Below are positions 22,765-34,673 of a stretch of 64,000 nt of DNA, piece after piece. The DNA is from Marasmius tenuissimus (taxonomy: Eukaryota; Basidiomycota; Agaricomycetes; Agaricales; Marasmiaceae): contig JAQOTA010000070.1 of the NCBI GenBank assembly GCA_029532415.1, positions 62,001 to 126,000 on the forward strand, read 5' to 3'. Position 1 is the first letter of the stretch, and the number at the start of each line of letters is the position of its first letter. The notes under the pieces are model-generated. The model was not told the origin of the DNA, ran no database searches, and saw only the letters and a list, made by a program, of their open reading frames with translations. Made by a program: the position numbers and the translations under genes.

Positions 22765-25700
22765 TTAAGAAGTTGGCATCTCAGGTCTCGTGATGTTCAA
22801 TTTCTTCTCGAGTTCCTCAAGGAGTGATGCTTTAGGGATATTATCCCAGTTTGCATCCAAGCCATAGTGCCTACAGTACCTGTTGCATTTGTGCCACTGT
22901 TCCATCTCCCAGTAGCAGTCTGGATTGTTTCCGCCAGCGAAAGTGTGACCGAGCGCCCTAAAGGTAACATCAGCAAACGTGCATATAGCAAATCTCAGGT
23001 CTGAGAAGCTCACAGGTGTGTGATGATCTGGGGGTCCGTGAGGAGCTGATGATCACCTGAGAGACGAGTGAGGCAAGGGCCAGCAACGAGGGAAGATTGG
23101 CATGTACCTTGATAGTCACCGACAAAGGCCATCTTCTGCGTGCAGATATACTGCACGTGCTGAGTGAAAGAAAGCCATTCTGATACATCGAGATCTTGCA
23201 AATGAATCCAGCCTGGGATAAGAACAGAACGATTGTCCATGAACTTGATGAAACCGCCATTCACAACCTCTTCAAACAGCCAGAACGACCGCTGCCCACC
23301 ATCCCCTTGTGTCATTGCCAATCCGCACTTGGTGAAATGGGGCTTCGGCTTGGCTATGGGGGTGACGATTCCCCACCTCTCTAGATCTTCACAGAAATCC
23401 TCACTGTGCTTGTGAAGGGTGGTCGCCTAGATCAGCACGAGTGCCTCCCCTAGGAGCTTGGAGTATTGGACATCCGCAGGGCAAAGATTGCGAGCAATGA
23501 CACCGGATTGTGTCGGATGAGGGAACTTTGTGTACATCTGTTTGATGCAAACAGCAGTCTTATCTTGAAAGACTGCAGGAGTGATGTTCCCGAGCCATGC
23601 AACCTTGAAGCCACCATACATGCGCTTGGGCTCCAACGGATAGGACATCAGTGCAGACGCTGGCGGCATAAGCAACTGATTTACTGGATCGCCGGTAGCC
23701 TGGAGTTGTGTATTGATGAGCTCTGTCAATGTGAACTCCTTTGCAGTGCGCACGACAACACTGACAGTTCGACATTGACCTAAAAGAAAGAGATTAGAGC
23801 TCAGCGTACACAATTATAAAGCAAAAAACGCACTGAAAATGGTCTCGCCAGTAGTGTTCTGTTCAACTTGCTGGTTCATGATTGCACCCAGCACATCAAC
23901 ATCCACCTCCAGAACTCGGGGACCCTGCGCTGTTTCAAGGTCCATGTCCTTCACACCTCCAGCACTCGCTGCTGTTTCCGGGAGAAAGGAACCTGACAGG
24001 TGATCTGACATCGTCTTGCATGGCATGGCAGTTTTAGTGAGGCCCCGAGGGTTAGCCTTGGATGTTGTCTTTGATGCTTGTGGCTCTTCATCACTCCCGG
24101 ATAAGTCGAGGACATGGATCGAATTCGAGCGGATCCTCTTGTTTGAGGTTTGTGCCATGTCAGAGGTTCCCTGAGACGAATGGCTAAAAAAAGAATGTAT
24201 ACAAGTCATTTCAGTCATGCACTCACACTCGCCCGCTTAGTTGAGGTTTTTGCAGGTGACACGGTTTTCACTTTGTTGTTCTTTGTCTTTGCCGGCGCCT
24301 TCTTATCTGCGTTCTGAAAAAGGTTAAGTGATCAGAGAATGAAAGGTTCCAGATTGTCTGACTACTTACAGCTGCAGCCCGTGCTGATACAGAATAAGTG
24401 ACTCGACGGGAACCAACCTCTTCCTTGTCAGACTCCGAATTGCTGGAATGAGTCTGCTTAAATCAGTGTTCTGCATGGAAAGTATTTTATAGCACAACAA
24501 TAGACAACATACAACAGGTGGTCTTTGGGCCTTCTTGTTCGGTGAGGCCGGCATTGCTGATGGAGGAAGCTCATTCCAGTTGTCTGCATCCTCGTGCTCA
24601 AGATCGTCGTGTAGGGAGTTGGACACTTCGGCCTTCTCGGTCAGGGGAGGGTCCCGCAGGGCCGTGATGCTGCGTATCCTTTCGCTGATAACTGGGTTGA
24701 TTAATAGGCCATATCGAGGAACTGTTTTTGGCTTTGAGAACTGTCCAAGGTTTCCGATTCCAAGGCTGAGAACAGATGGTTGCAAGACCCCCTTCTTGGA
24801 GTTCGCTGGTTCTTTGAAGAATCTCTCGACAAAACCAGGAATGCATGATGGTGTGACAGCCAGAGGCATGTCATGTTGGTCGACTAGCTCAGTATCCTCA
24901 CGTGAGAGGAAAGGTATTCGGGCTCCCTTCCATGGTGGTCCGCATTGAATGAAATGATTCCATGGACCTCCAGAAGATGACACCAGTGCATCAAAGACCT
25001 TCTCTTTGAGCTCGATGGTTCCAATAGTGGGTGGGATTTTTTGAATTGGAACAAAGTGCTAGGCATAAAATGTGAGGCAACTTCGCAATGCAGCAGATGT
25101 GAGGAACAACATACCCCAATGGTGGTAACTTTATCCTTATCACCGTGCATTCTGAGTAAGACCTTGATACCCATGTCATAGCCTGACATTGCCCCGCCGA
25201 CTGCTGTGTGCGCCATTGTACGAAACCGGTTCTCCTCCTGAGCATAATGCGCGTGGTTGTTGTTGTAACCAGAGGGAGCTGAAGCCGGGGATGAACGAGC
25301 ATGATTGGGGACAGGTGGCGGGCCCATGAGACTGGGGCTACCCTTGTGCAGAGCGTCCTTGTAGATCACCACATAAGACTTGTTGCCAGCGCCTTCTTGT
25401 ATGACGGGCCCAGCATTTGTGAGACCTTGAACGGCAGGAGCAGAGTCACCTGTCGTGTGTTCATGAGAGCGATTCTACTGAAGGAAAAAAATTAACTCAC
25501 GTCCTCGTTGGGCGTCAATATTACCCTGACGGATTGTTTCCCTCTGAACGCTGCTACTCAAGGGACGGGCCACCCGGACAGATGTCGCATTTGAACTGAG
25601 GTACGCGTTTTTGCACATCGGACAGTAGCGTCGTATCTCCTGCCTGTCAGGACTCTCGAAACGAGCTAGCAGAGGATCGATACCGTTGATGGAAACTGGG

Positions 25701-25996
25701 CCCACAGGACAACGAGCGTCGTTGTAACACAGCCGTAGGCCTTGTCAAGGTGGTCCAGGTTGGAAGTGAGTGTCACAAGCCTCACACACAGTACAAAGAA
25801 AGCCACTTTCGCCATCAACACCACAGAAAATTTGTGTACAACATGCATCTATAACGTAGAGCCGGGTCCCTTTGCAGAGTCGTCCAAGGCCACATGTCTT
25901 CCTTTGTGAGCTGTTATTGGCTGATCGGGGATTGGCAGAGAAGTTGGCTCGATAAACTGAGCCAGAGGAGCTCGGGTTCATGTTTGCCGGTGTCAA
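22765..25996 (-). pseudogene. alpha-type protein kinase with Cys-rich N-terminus, one in-frame stop
   Basis: The C-terminal third is an alpha-kinase (MHCK/EF2K) domain. It contains C-I-K-Q-M-Y (near 23560) as the probable ATP-lysine strand, W-L-S-F-T-Q-H-V-Q-Y, G-D-Y-Q-G and L-L-T-D-P-Q-I-I (23030-23180), and a final zinc-binding-like part with H-T-F-A-G-G-N, C-N-R-Y-C-R-H-Y-G-L (22850-22940). The N-terminal exons from 25996 hold cysteine clusters (C-x-x-C-E-A-C-D near 25770 and Y-C-P-M-C-K near 25610). A basic, serine-rich linker with possible nuclear signals follows. Such kinases are strongly expanded in Agaricomycetes and phosphorylate Ser/Thr in helical contexts. An in-frame TAG at 23427-23429 sits where TGG would keep the frame (next residues A-T-T-L-H-K), so this copy is probably inactive unless an unrecognised intron removes it. 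About seven introns. Confidence 0.7.
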
Positions 25997-26248
25997 GTTG
26001 TGATAGGGAGAAGGGGAAGGGGAGGTGAAAGAAGTCGTGCGAGGGGGTGCGGCTGATTAAGGATCCATCTGGGTTTGAAAACGATTCAGGCCCCTCTTCC
26101 TGGTCATATCATTTGCAATTTTCTGGCTTTGGATCTTGGTTCAGCCACCATAGGTTCGGAGAGGGACACCGAAATGGTTGACCCGGAATGTGCAGGATCG
26201 GTAAACAACTCCGAAATTGTCAGATTGGGTACAGGACGGCCAGAACAT

Positions 26249-28052
26249 CTACATAGGTAATGGATCCACATGCTCTTCATAGTCCTGTCCTGGCGTTCTT
26301 CCTTCCTCGTCCGAGCTTTCCTCCCCAACATATACAAAATCTAAAAAGAGGTCCACCTCTTCTTCCTCATTATCGGGGAAGTCAGTGAGATAGACTTCCT
26401 CTTCGTCCAAACTTGCTCCCACATTGGTGTCCATGGGGTTTGCAGGGAAGTCATCGAGCCCCGAGCTGTACCTTCGTTGGGGCATTAGCTCCATCTCCAT
26501 ACCAAAGACAGCCTCCTCCTTCTCGAGTGCTTTCATGAGCTCTTCCTCTACCTCTAGCACCGCCTTTCTAACTTCTGCCAGCAAAGTGACGTACGCTCGC
26601 CAGAACGTCTCCATAACCACTTCTGGGCTCCCTATTTTCATGAATGCAGTCTGGACAATGGCTTCAAACACCGGCAGCACCAGTTGCAAAACTGGGTCGT
26701 CACTTGGCGCGTACAATGTTTCGGCCTCATCAAACACTTCCGGGGGAACGGAAACCTGACAACGAGTTAGCAGGAACATCTGGTGGTGGAGAGGTGCATA
26801 CCATGAAATTTCTAGCGTTCATGAATCGGGATGCTCAAATACATCATTTGGAATCGCACTGGGCAAGATCTTGCTCCGCTTGGCTTGTCGGGGCACAGAA
26901 TTTCGGTAGTGTACATATTCGTCTAGCTCCTTCTGAAAGAAAGGGATGGCCAACCACCAGAATGTTAATCTACATTTGAACTAAGCCTGTGTTTCCAGCA
27001 ACATTGGATGGAGGGGCACACCTTTCATATTCATCTGGGTCATTGGGAGCATAGAAACGAAGCTGTTCGCCCTCGTTCAACAACTTCTCAAAAGCTGGCG
27101 ACCACGTTTTCCGGTACACAGACCATTCAATCTCGGGTTTAATGTTATGTCCATGCTTTTTCATCCAGCGGTGCTGAAGGGTTCCTGTGAGCTGTGGATT
27201 TGGATCAACTGTTTGGCGCACGTAGGTTTGAAAGTTAGCGATTCCATAGTTTTCTGTGCCAGGATCACTCTGAGTGAGTATAGGTACCCCTGTAATAAAT
27301 TCTTAGCCTACACGCATCTTCAAGCCAGGAAGGTAGGGAGAAAGAGCATACCTCCCAATCGGCGACATGCATGGGCATAATATGAGCAGATGAGTCGAGG
27401 ATTCCGATTTGTCCACCAAATCTTGATCCACAACAGTTTTCCGGAATAGATTTCCACCCCCAAATGAAGATAGAGCTGCCAGCGCTGCCATTTGTCATGC
27501 TGGTCGACTGATATAACGTCCATTACACCAGCAGTGTAGTACACTCGACGTTTATTGGCCTGGTATTTCCTGGCTTGTACTGCCTCTGGCTCGACCGTCT
27601 TCAGGAACTCAGCGACCCGTAATCTAATCAAATCATAAGAAAACACATCAGTAGTGATTTCTCAAACAAAGTTATCACGCACTCAGGGACTTTCAGGTTC
27701 CATTTCACTCGCAGCGACTGAACTATGGCCCTCGCTCCTGCACCCGGTTGTTTCCTCTTGATTTCAGCGATTTTAGTGGCCATCAGTTCATCTGACACGT
27801 TCTGCTTTCGGGTGCTGAGGAGTCCAAGGCGCTCCCTTGCACGTTTTACAGACTGCCAGCTGAACGATCAAGGGTCAGGAATGATTATGCAATGTGACTG
27901 ACACAAAGAACGCACCTTAGACCATACTCTGCATCTGGACAGTCTTTCCACAGGTCGCAGAGAATTTATTCAGCAATACGTTTGTCGTCATAACCCCAGC
28001 CATAGTACTTCCTGAGGAGCGGATCCAGGAGGTGTTTTGGAGCTGGATACAT
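26249..28052 (-). pseudogene. integrase-core (DDE) transposon gene, two in-frame stops
   Basis: The gene encodes an RNase-H-fold integrase of a type common in Agaricomycete mobile elements. The catalytic region reads V-D-Q-H-D-K-W (first Asp, near 27500), W-W-T-N-R-N-P-R (near 27420), S-D-P-G-T-E-N-Y-G (second Asp, spliced near 27255) and L-Q-H-R-W-M-K-K (near 27170). The candidate glutamate is in N-I-K-P-E-I-E-W (near 27135). An acidic C-terminal tail of about 100 residues ends at 26249. Upstream exons carry L-L-R-K-Y-Y and a helical DNA-binding-like part. TAA at 27966-27968 and TGA at 26819-26821 break the frame within otherwise well-conserved sequence, so the copy is likely dead. The start at 28052 is tentative. 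Confidence 0.7.
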
Positions 28053-28331
28053 ATCTATTAGTGAAACTTTCCAGAGATATGAATAGACAGGATGAACGGA
28101 TAGGTGCATGTTGGTTCTTCTGTGGCATGAGGGAAACAGGTAACAGAGATGGAAATTCGTCCAGACGATTGCTCAGGCGCTCAAGCAAAACCGGTTACCG
28201 TTATCATCACGTGAATTTCACATGACACCAGATTCCTGTTCCCACGCAGGGTGAAAGATGAGAACGTCAACGTTGAATGGTATCATGAACACAATAGAGA
28301 AAAGATTGATCAACTAAACGGTTCCAGTTAT

Positions 28332-30829
28332 CTAGAGACCCCATCTGAGGATTAAGCCATACAGTTTCGAAAATTTACAAAGTGAATGCTCCATCACAAA
28401 ATGATTCCAGCCCATCACGGTCTTCTCCTCAGCTGTCAGTCGAGCATTCACGTACGCAAACGCGTGTCGAAAACTGGCAGGGGAACCATCCAGACCAAGC
28501 TTCCTGAGACCATTTTGTGCACCCAACCCTGCTTCCTCCACAAACCATGCCACATCATCTTCACTCGCCTCAACAACACCTGCATACACCAGATCAACAG
28601 CACAGAGATATGCTGTTAGGATGCCCCATGACGGTAATGTCATCAACTTCGCAACAACTGCACAGAACGACAGCTTTGGATCCTGCTCGAGGAAATTCAT
28701 GAAGACTTGACTGAAATCCCACAATCCTTTTACGTGCCCTGTACTCCGACCTTTTGAAGTCCCATATGCAGAAACGTTGCAGAACCAGCTTTCTGGACGG
28801 TCGCAGTGCTGCACCTTAAAAGTGTTCCACCCATCAAGACCCTGGAAGCGCCCACTGTGTTCAGTGACCGCAGGGGTACGGAAAGTGACCCCATGGAAAA
28901 CCAAAGCACAGAAAAGACCAATCCGGGTAGATATCACATCAGCCTTATATGGACCATCCTCAGCAGTTATCCAAGCCCGGGAGCATCCATATTCTCGCAG
29001 CGGGAAATATGCGTCGGTATCATCATAGATCTTCTCCATCAACCATGATAGACCAGTGCCATCCGACGTCAACAGCACAGCACAAGCACGTAACCACTCA
29101 ACAAAGTCGTCCAGTGTTAGACGATTGGCACTCGGTGGTTGCTTGGTTTGAATAGTGTTACCTGGCCAATAACGCGTGTCAGTAAGTATGATAGATCATT
29201 GAACCAAAAACCTCAGACCTGTGGGGTCGCTGAATGAACGAGGTGTATTCAAAGTGTTTGTGTATGAAGTCCTTGCATGATGGAGCGCATCTAGATGTGC
29301 TGTGTATGCCTCCCCATAGTTCGATGCCACTGATTTGACATTGCTGACAATGTTCTTTAGGTTGGTGATGGTCCATGACTTTCCAGACTGTCGTCGTGTG
29401 CTACGTTGAAGCTCTTTGAGGTTGCCATGGATGACACGGTAAATCGGTTCGAGAACAAAGATCGCTGGATGGCTGAACGTTTGCCAAATGGTCTGAAGAA
29501 TCATCTTCTTGGAGAGTAGTTCGTCGTTGGGAGGCAGCCCAAACCATTGAATGACAATGCGTGTCATGAGCTTGGATGCTAGATGGTTGACATCGGTTGA
29601 GGAACGACCAGAGAGTGTGGTGGCGGATATGCTCCGTTTGTTGCGGTGGACAGCATAGACGCGTGGGGGGACTAAAGGCAAGTAGGGTTCCGATGAGAGA
29701 GTAAACTCGAGCTCATTACAACGGAATGTGTTGGTTGTGATACATCGGCAAACAGAATGAAGTTTGCCATACCAAGAGTCTGGCTCCTTGCAGGCTGCCA
29801 TCACGAGCGAGTCGACCCAATTGTATATCATCCGGTAGGAATCCAATATATAGCATCGGAGAAGGTCAACTTGAATCGACGTGGCATCAACAGTACGGGT
29901 CAGCCCACTGAGATTGGAAGTTGCGTTTGCAACCTGGGTGGTCAGGTTGAGGTCAAACGGCCGTCTATCCAACTCTCTATGCATGACATCAATGCTTTTG
30001 AGGTCTGCAGCATCCGCAGGCAGTCGGCCGTTCAGGATATCCTCGCTAGCACACTGGAACCTTTGGCACATCACAGTAATATTGTCAGGATGTAGTTGTT
30101 GAATGAATCAGATGTCCGACGCTGCACTTGGTTGAGTAAATGTTGCCCAGATATGGGATCACGAACCTTTACTGGCGTTTTCCCTTGCCCTTGCCCTATC
30201 CGTAAACCTAGTTCCTTGAAGTGAGGCTGATGGTGCAATTAGCACTCAAAACCACTAACAACCAAAGAGCATACCTTGAACCGAGCTGTTCATCGGAAGC
30301 TGTCTTTCTTCGTGATATGTAGCCAAAGCTTGGGGATCTGATCTGCACGGGCATCAGAGGATGAACATCAATATGATATCGGGACATACATGCTTCGCCA
30401 CATCACCCAACTCTCCTCGCCGGTCTCATCATCACAGCAATAATAGTGTGTCGGGTACTAAAACGACCATTAGTTTCTATTAAAACAACGAAGTACCGCT
30501 GCTCTCACTTTCGTTGGATAATGATCGGTTATGAGGGGCACTCGCTCATCAGTGGGTTCGGCTTCACGATCGCCTCCTCCGTTGACATTGTCAACGAAGG
30601 TTTCATTTGCAAGAAGCGCCTCGGTGGCGGACCCAGGGCATCTGTTGGAGTCCCTTGATGCGTCTGCATGGTGTAGATGAGTGTTGTGGTCAACTGAATG
30701 CGAAACTACATCAGCGTGAGGCTCCGCCCCGCGCTGAACCAAAGGCGGTTTCTTTGAAATATAGATCGATGCAAGGAAGCGGCGCTTTGCTGTTGGCTTT
30801 GTTGTGTCGCGACGAGAACGAGTAGCCAT
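28332..30829 (-). pseudogene. aGPT-pyrophosphorylase / 5-hmdU kinase helical domain-like protein
   Basis: The last exon (29163-28332) carries the signature of the DNA-glycosylase-related helical family described as alpha-glutamyl/putrescinyl-thymine pyrophosphorylase or 5-hmdU-kinase helical domain. A helix W-G-I-L-T-A-Y-L-C-A-V-D-L-V-Y is followed by acidic residues, then E-A-G-L-G-A-Q-N-G-L-R-K-L-G, where relatives have A-G-P-G-A-x-R-G-L. In phages these proteins help to modify hydroxymethylated thymine; that role is known for the family, not shown here. The start at 30829 opens M-A-T-R-S-R-R with a basic, nuclear-type N-terminus. The chain then runs through V-P-L-I-T-D-H-Y-P-T-K, Y-C-C-D-D-E-T-G-E-E-S-W and a long helical exon (30074-29196). 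The exon junction at 29163/29220 is clean. Two in-frame TGA codons (30159-30161, 30108-30110) interrupt it. It begins about 100 bases after the TET/JBP-like stop, on the same strand. Confidence 0.5.
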
Positions 30830-30930
30830 CGAACGAACTGGCACGGAACATGTCTTGACATGTGAAGAAGATTTGAACACCTTGCGCTTTGTCATTCCTT
30901 TGGCAAGGAGTTTGTGTACGACAGAGCCGG

Positions 30931-33201
30931 TCACGGCCTTGATGAGTTTGTCTGCCCAGTATTTGAGAATATAATATTGAGATTGACTGACGATACACAT
31001 ACCGGAGTGTTTGGAAGTTTCTGTACAAGCTCATGTCAACAGTTCAGTCATATCAACGATAATTCAAGTGTACTAACTGGTTCGCTTAGGGGAAGGTATT
31101 TGAGTCGTGGGTGTTTTCCACTCTGGAACAAGGCAGTCAGAGGTGGCCATAAGGCATACTTGTAAACTGCTTACTCTTTTTGTTTTGGACACCCTTCTTC
31201 ATCTCCGATCGCCCGGCAGGAAAGAAGGGCACAAACTCGTCGCCTAGCGCCTCCCACTCCCTAACATATTTGGCTCAGATATCTGGAGAGAGGTTGAAAA
31301 AGGTCCTCAAAATCATATGAATATGCAAAATCATACCGGTTTCAGAATTGAGATCAAAAGGTGCGCCATTAGGCCCTGCGCCCCATGGCTGCATCTGTAC
31401 CTCACTACCACCCCGATCCATTGTTATTGCCTGAAGCATTGTGCCAGCGTTCATCCTGACCCTCCACTTCTCAGGGAGCTGACAGAGGAGGTAGTCTGTA
31501 TACTGAATGCCACATCGGGCTATGAAATTGACCATCATCTCGGGATCCATCATAACGTGTCCATCAATTGACACGGTTGGCTCTGTACACCCAGTGGCTT
31601 GCGTGTCAGTAGTTTGAAGTCTATAACAATCACTGAATTAATATATACCATGATATCGCCAAACACTTACAAGGGGTTCATCATCTCAGGTGGGAAACAA
31701 AGTGGGGCCGGTATGGTGTCGCTGGACGACATTGGCGCTGGAACCAGATTGAGACGAGTATCACCATTCAGGATCTGCTTGGGGGGGTACAGGATAACGT
31801 TCAGGCATACTCCCCATGAAACTGGCAGCTCTCCTGGCGGCGCTCGCGGGGGTGTACCACCATGGTACTGCAAGCCCGAGAAACACATAACCTGGAAGTC
31901 ATCCAGTTCAATATACACGCCGTCCTCCAGCAAATGAAAACGTCCAGCTTCATAGTTGCTGGGGACGTTTGGCATGGAGATCAGGATCGACTTGCCCCTG
32001 ACAGTGTCTTTCTTGTTACGGTGCTTTGCCCCAAATAGCTTCATCTCTGTATTGAGACCCTCCGCTGAAAGATGAAGGTTGAATAGTTCGATCACACAAA
32101 GAAGATGAAACAAACGAACTGGAGGTATGCTCAACACACGAAGCAGTATTAACTTGAACACCTGCAAACGCGCAGTTCTCGGGGCAACCAATGCGTGGAA
32201 GGTTGATAGTGTCTGCAAAGTTGTTCATGACCAAATATGATTTTGCGTCTCGAGAACGCAGGGACCCAGTTTGGTCGACGTCTATTGGGTAGGTCAGTGG
32301 CCCAGTTTCCATTGTTCACATCTGTCCGAACTACGTACCTTGACAATACGCTCGTGCAGCTTGAGATGCTCCGGATCAGCTTCAACTCCGTCTTTTGACT
32401 TCACACGACCTTCTGCGGCAGGGGCGGTGACATTCAGATGGGGCTGACACATGAGGCCGTAAGAGTAACACCGTCCGTCTTGAAGACCCTTCATGTTTGG
32501 GTTTCGTTCAAGCCAGATTCCGCCTTCCCAAGTATTCGACGTCTTGTCAAATCAGGGTTTACCTGGTTGTATATCATTGTTTTCGCCAACCATGGATTGC
32601 TGAAGTTCCATGAATTGAGCTCGCCTATCATCCAGCTCCGTCCTGGCGTGATGTTAGCATCAATATAATTACTACTAGCCTGCAGAGTAAACTCACTTTG
32701 ATAGAAGCCAGGCATGGTATCAGTCATCTTTTTGTTCGCCGCTGCCATGCATATCTCGGACAAACATGATATCGCCTTGATGCAGCCGCAAAAGACCTGA
32801 GAGTTTTGATCAGCTCAAGCCGATGTGAGCGGAATTTCAACGCACCAAACCGCCTCATATTTTGGTTGGGACCTGCTGGGACTTCGATGTTCTTCATCAC
32901 CTCCTCAAACTTCTCCTGTGCCTCCGGCGATGTGTCCTTCATCACAACGTATATGTTGCAGACATGGGGCTTGAGTTCTTCTGAGATAAGAACATGGCTC
33001 CCTATGCGGAATATGCAAGGTAGATGAGGGTCACGACCTTGTAAGCTGATTTCTGAATGATCTTCCTTTGGGACGCCTGGCGACCTACAGGATCATCAGT
33101 AATGGCACGATTATTTATTGAATTGGCATGTACTGTGGCTTTTTGCCCCTTTGCACCCCAACTTTACGTGTCTTCTGTTGCGATTGAAGGGATGCCGACA
33201 T
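30931..33201 (-). pseudogene. TET/JBP-like Fe(II)/2OG dioxygenase, three in-frame TGA codons
   Basis: The start at 33201 (M-S-A-S-L-Q-S-Q-Q-K) splices at about 33149 into an exon reading R-D-P-H-L-P-C-I-F-R-I-G, then through L-R-L-H-Q-G-D-I-M-F-V (near 32790) and Y-G-L-M-C-Q-P-H-L. The double-stranded beta-helix core spans about 32030-31740. There A-K-H-R-N-K-K-D stands where relatives have H-x-D, followed by G-R-F-H-L-L-E-D-G-V-Y and F-S-G-L-Q-Y-H-G-G-T-P-P-R-A-P with the distal His. W-G-V-C-L-N-V-I-L-Y-P-P follows, where relatives show W-A-Y-R before a hydrophobic strand. TET/JBP enzymes oxidise 5-methylcytosine or thymine in DNA. TGA occurs in frame at 32720-32722, 32225-32227 and 31275-31277. 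With the Asp-to-Asn and Arg-to-Cys changes, this copy is probably inactive. The C-terminus is basic (P-S-P-K-R-T-K). Several junctions are uncertain, especially near 32300 and 32100. Confidence 0.6.
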
Positions 33202-34673
33202 TGAGTATAAAATTAAACAACAAGCGATAGGCGGCAATGGTAGGGGGAGCGGGGAAGAAAGGCGGGGACATGGGAAAACAAGGGCAATGACGTGGATGGG
33301 GGTGGGTTTCTTCAGACTTCCACCCCTCCCGACGTCATCGATCTGCACAGCCCTCAGTATACATGGCCTCATCTGTGACTCTGGCAGACTCTGGCGAGAC
33401 CAGACAACTCCTGCATGAGAGCTTCACATGTTGAAGGTGATTTTCAGAGCCCGACAACAGAAATGTTGATGGCTGAAGGTTTTCAAGACAGAATTGAATA
33501 TCAATGGGTGTACAATTAAGGTGATAACGGCGCTGAACCACTCACAGACAATATGGACATCTACATTGTGCTGGTTTCAGAGCCTACCCCTCATCCTCAG
33601 AAGCTCAACCAACAGCAACAGATACCTGTTGACAGTGTAAGTATTGGGCATGAAAGGTATGTTATTATGGTTTCACGTACCTTAGTACCGGATCCTATAC
33701 ATGTCCAACGGTTGCGGCGCTTTTTTATCCACAAATCAACAAAACTCCGTACTCGGCCAGGACAAAAACAATAGGGCCGGCTATGCTCAGCTTAGAGCAA
33801 AGGAATCATATAATATGCAAGAATAATGTACTGACAGTGTTGGAGCCACGCCTTTTTTTGGCCATGCGTGACTTTCAGGCTATTCTTCTTGTTTGGCTGG
33901 TATTCACCCTCTGCTCAGTTATAAGGAGTCAAATAATCAACAATAGGCAACTCGACACGTACCACAAGTCAAAGATTCCCTGTCTCAAACGAGGGATATG
34001 CGCCCTGAGCCCACCGCTCACCAGTCCACCGTACATTGTTTTACAGACTTAGAAGGCAGCTGTGAGTATCAAAAAGCGGCGAGGATAGTCGATATCACTC
34101 ACCCGGACATTCATCCATGCCCTAGCTATCCAATAATCAGTCAGTGTTGAATTGGCGACGTGGCGACATGGCAGTTGAAGGGAAAGATGGCAGAGGTGGC
34201 AGTGCAACAGAGAGTCAATCGGTCAAAGCAGCGTGATGGCGATTTTGTCTAGCTGCTGCTCTGGCAGTTAATGCCACTTCTGCTTTGGCCTCGCAGCTGG
34301 CTACATCTACATATCTTTTGTCTTGGACTGCGACAACAAAACTCTGGAGTACAGAGAATTTTTGACTTCCAAACTGAAGCCAATGACTCAGAAGCTGGAG
34401 GGAAACAGAAGATCACCCAGCTGCAGCGTCACCAGACTCGAGTAAAGCGTCCGGAAGATGGAGGGCCTATTCCAATGAGAGGTCTGGTACTCGATAGCAT
34501 CTCACTGACCCGGAAATTCGATGTCTTATGAGAACACAACGAACATCCGGTGCACCAGAAAACATGAAAAATGATTTATTATCCTGACGGGCCATATATA
34601 CCCGCACAGCGGTCCCCGAGGTCCTCATTGATGCAACCTTGATTATGGGCTGGCCACTCCCTGTTGCCATACA
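33202..34673. other. upstream region of TET/JBP-like gene, no gene
   Basis: Immediately above the 33201 start, the + strand is purine-rich (minus strand pyrimidine-rich), as in a fungal promoter. The rest up to the inverted repeat holds only short frames without recognisable features. Confidence 0.4.

Noticed and set aside
24535..24948. Plus-strand ORF of 137 residues
   Set aside because: Shadow of the alpha-kinase gene linker on the other strand.
26424..26759. Serine/threonine-rich plus-strand ORF of 111 residues
   Set aside because: Antisense of the acidic integrase tail.
30074..30180. Frameshift between exons of the pyrophosphorylase-like gene
   Set aside because: On re-reading, one frame joins both sides and is broken only by two TGA codons, so no indel is needed.
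28332..33201. TGA recoding (arginine or selenocysteine) in the dioxygenase pair
   Set aside because: Neighbouring genes carry TAA and TAG as well, Fe/2OG-binding positions are also changed by transitions, and host genes in the window use no internal TGA. Decay is simpler.
22765..33201. KDZ or Plavaka transposase accompanying the TET/JBP-like gene
   Set aside because: No frame in the region shows the motifs I associate with these transposases; the only transposase-like gene is the integrase-core type.
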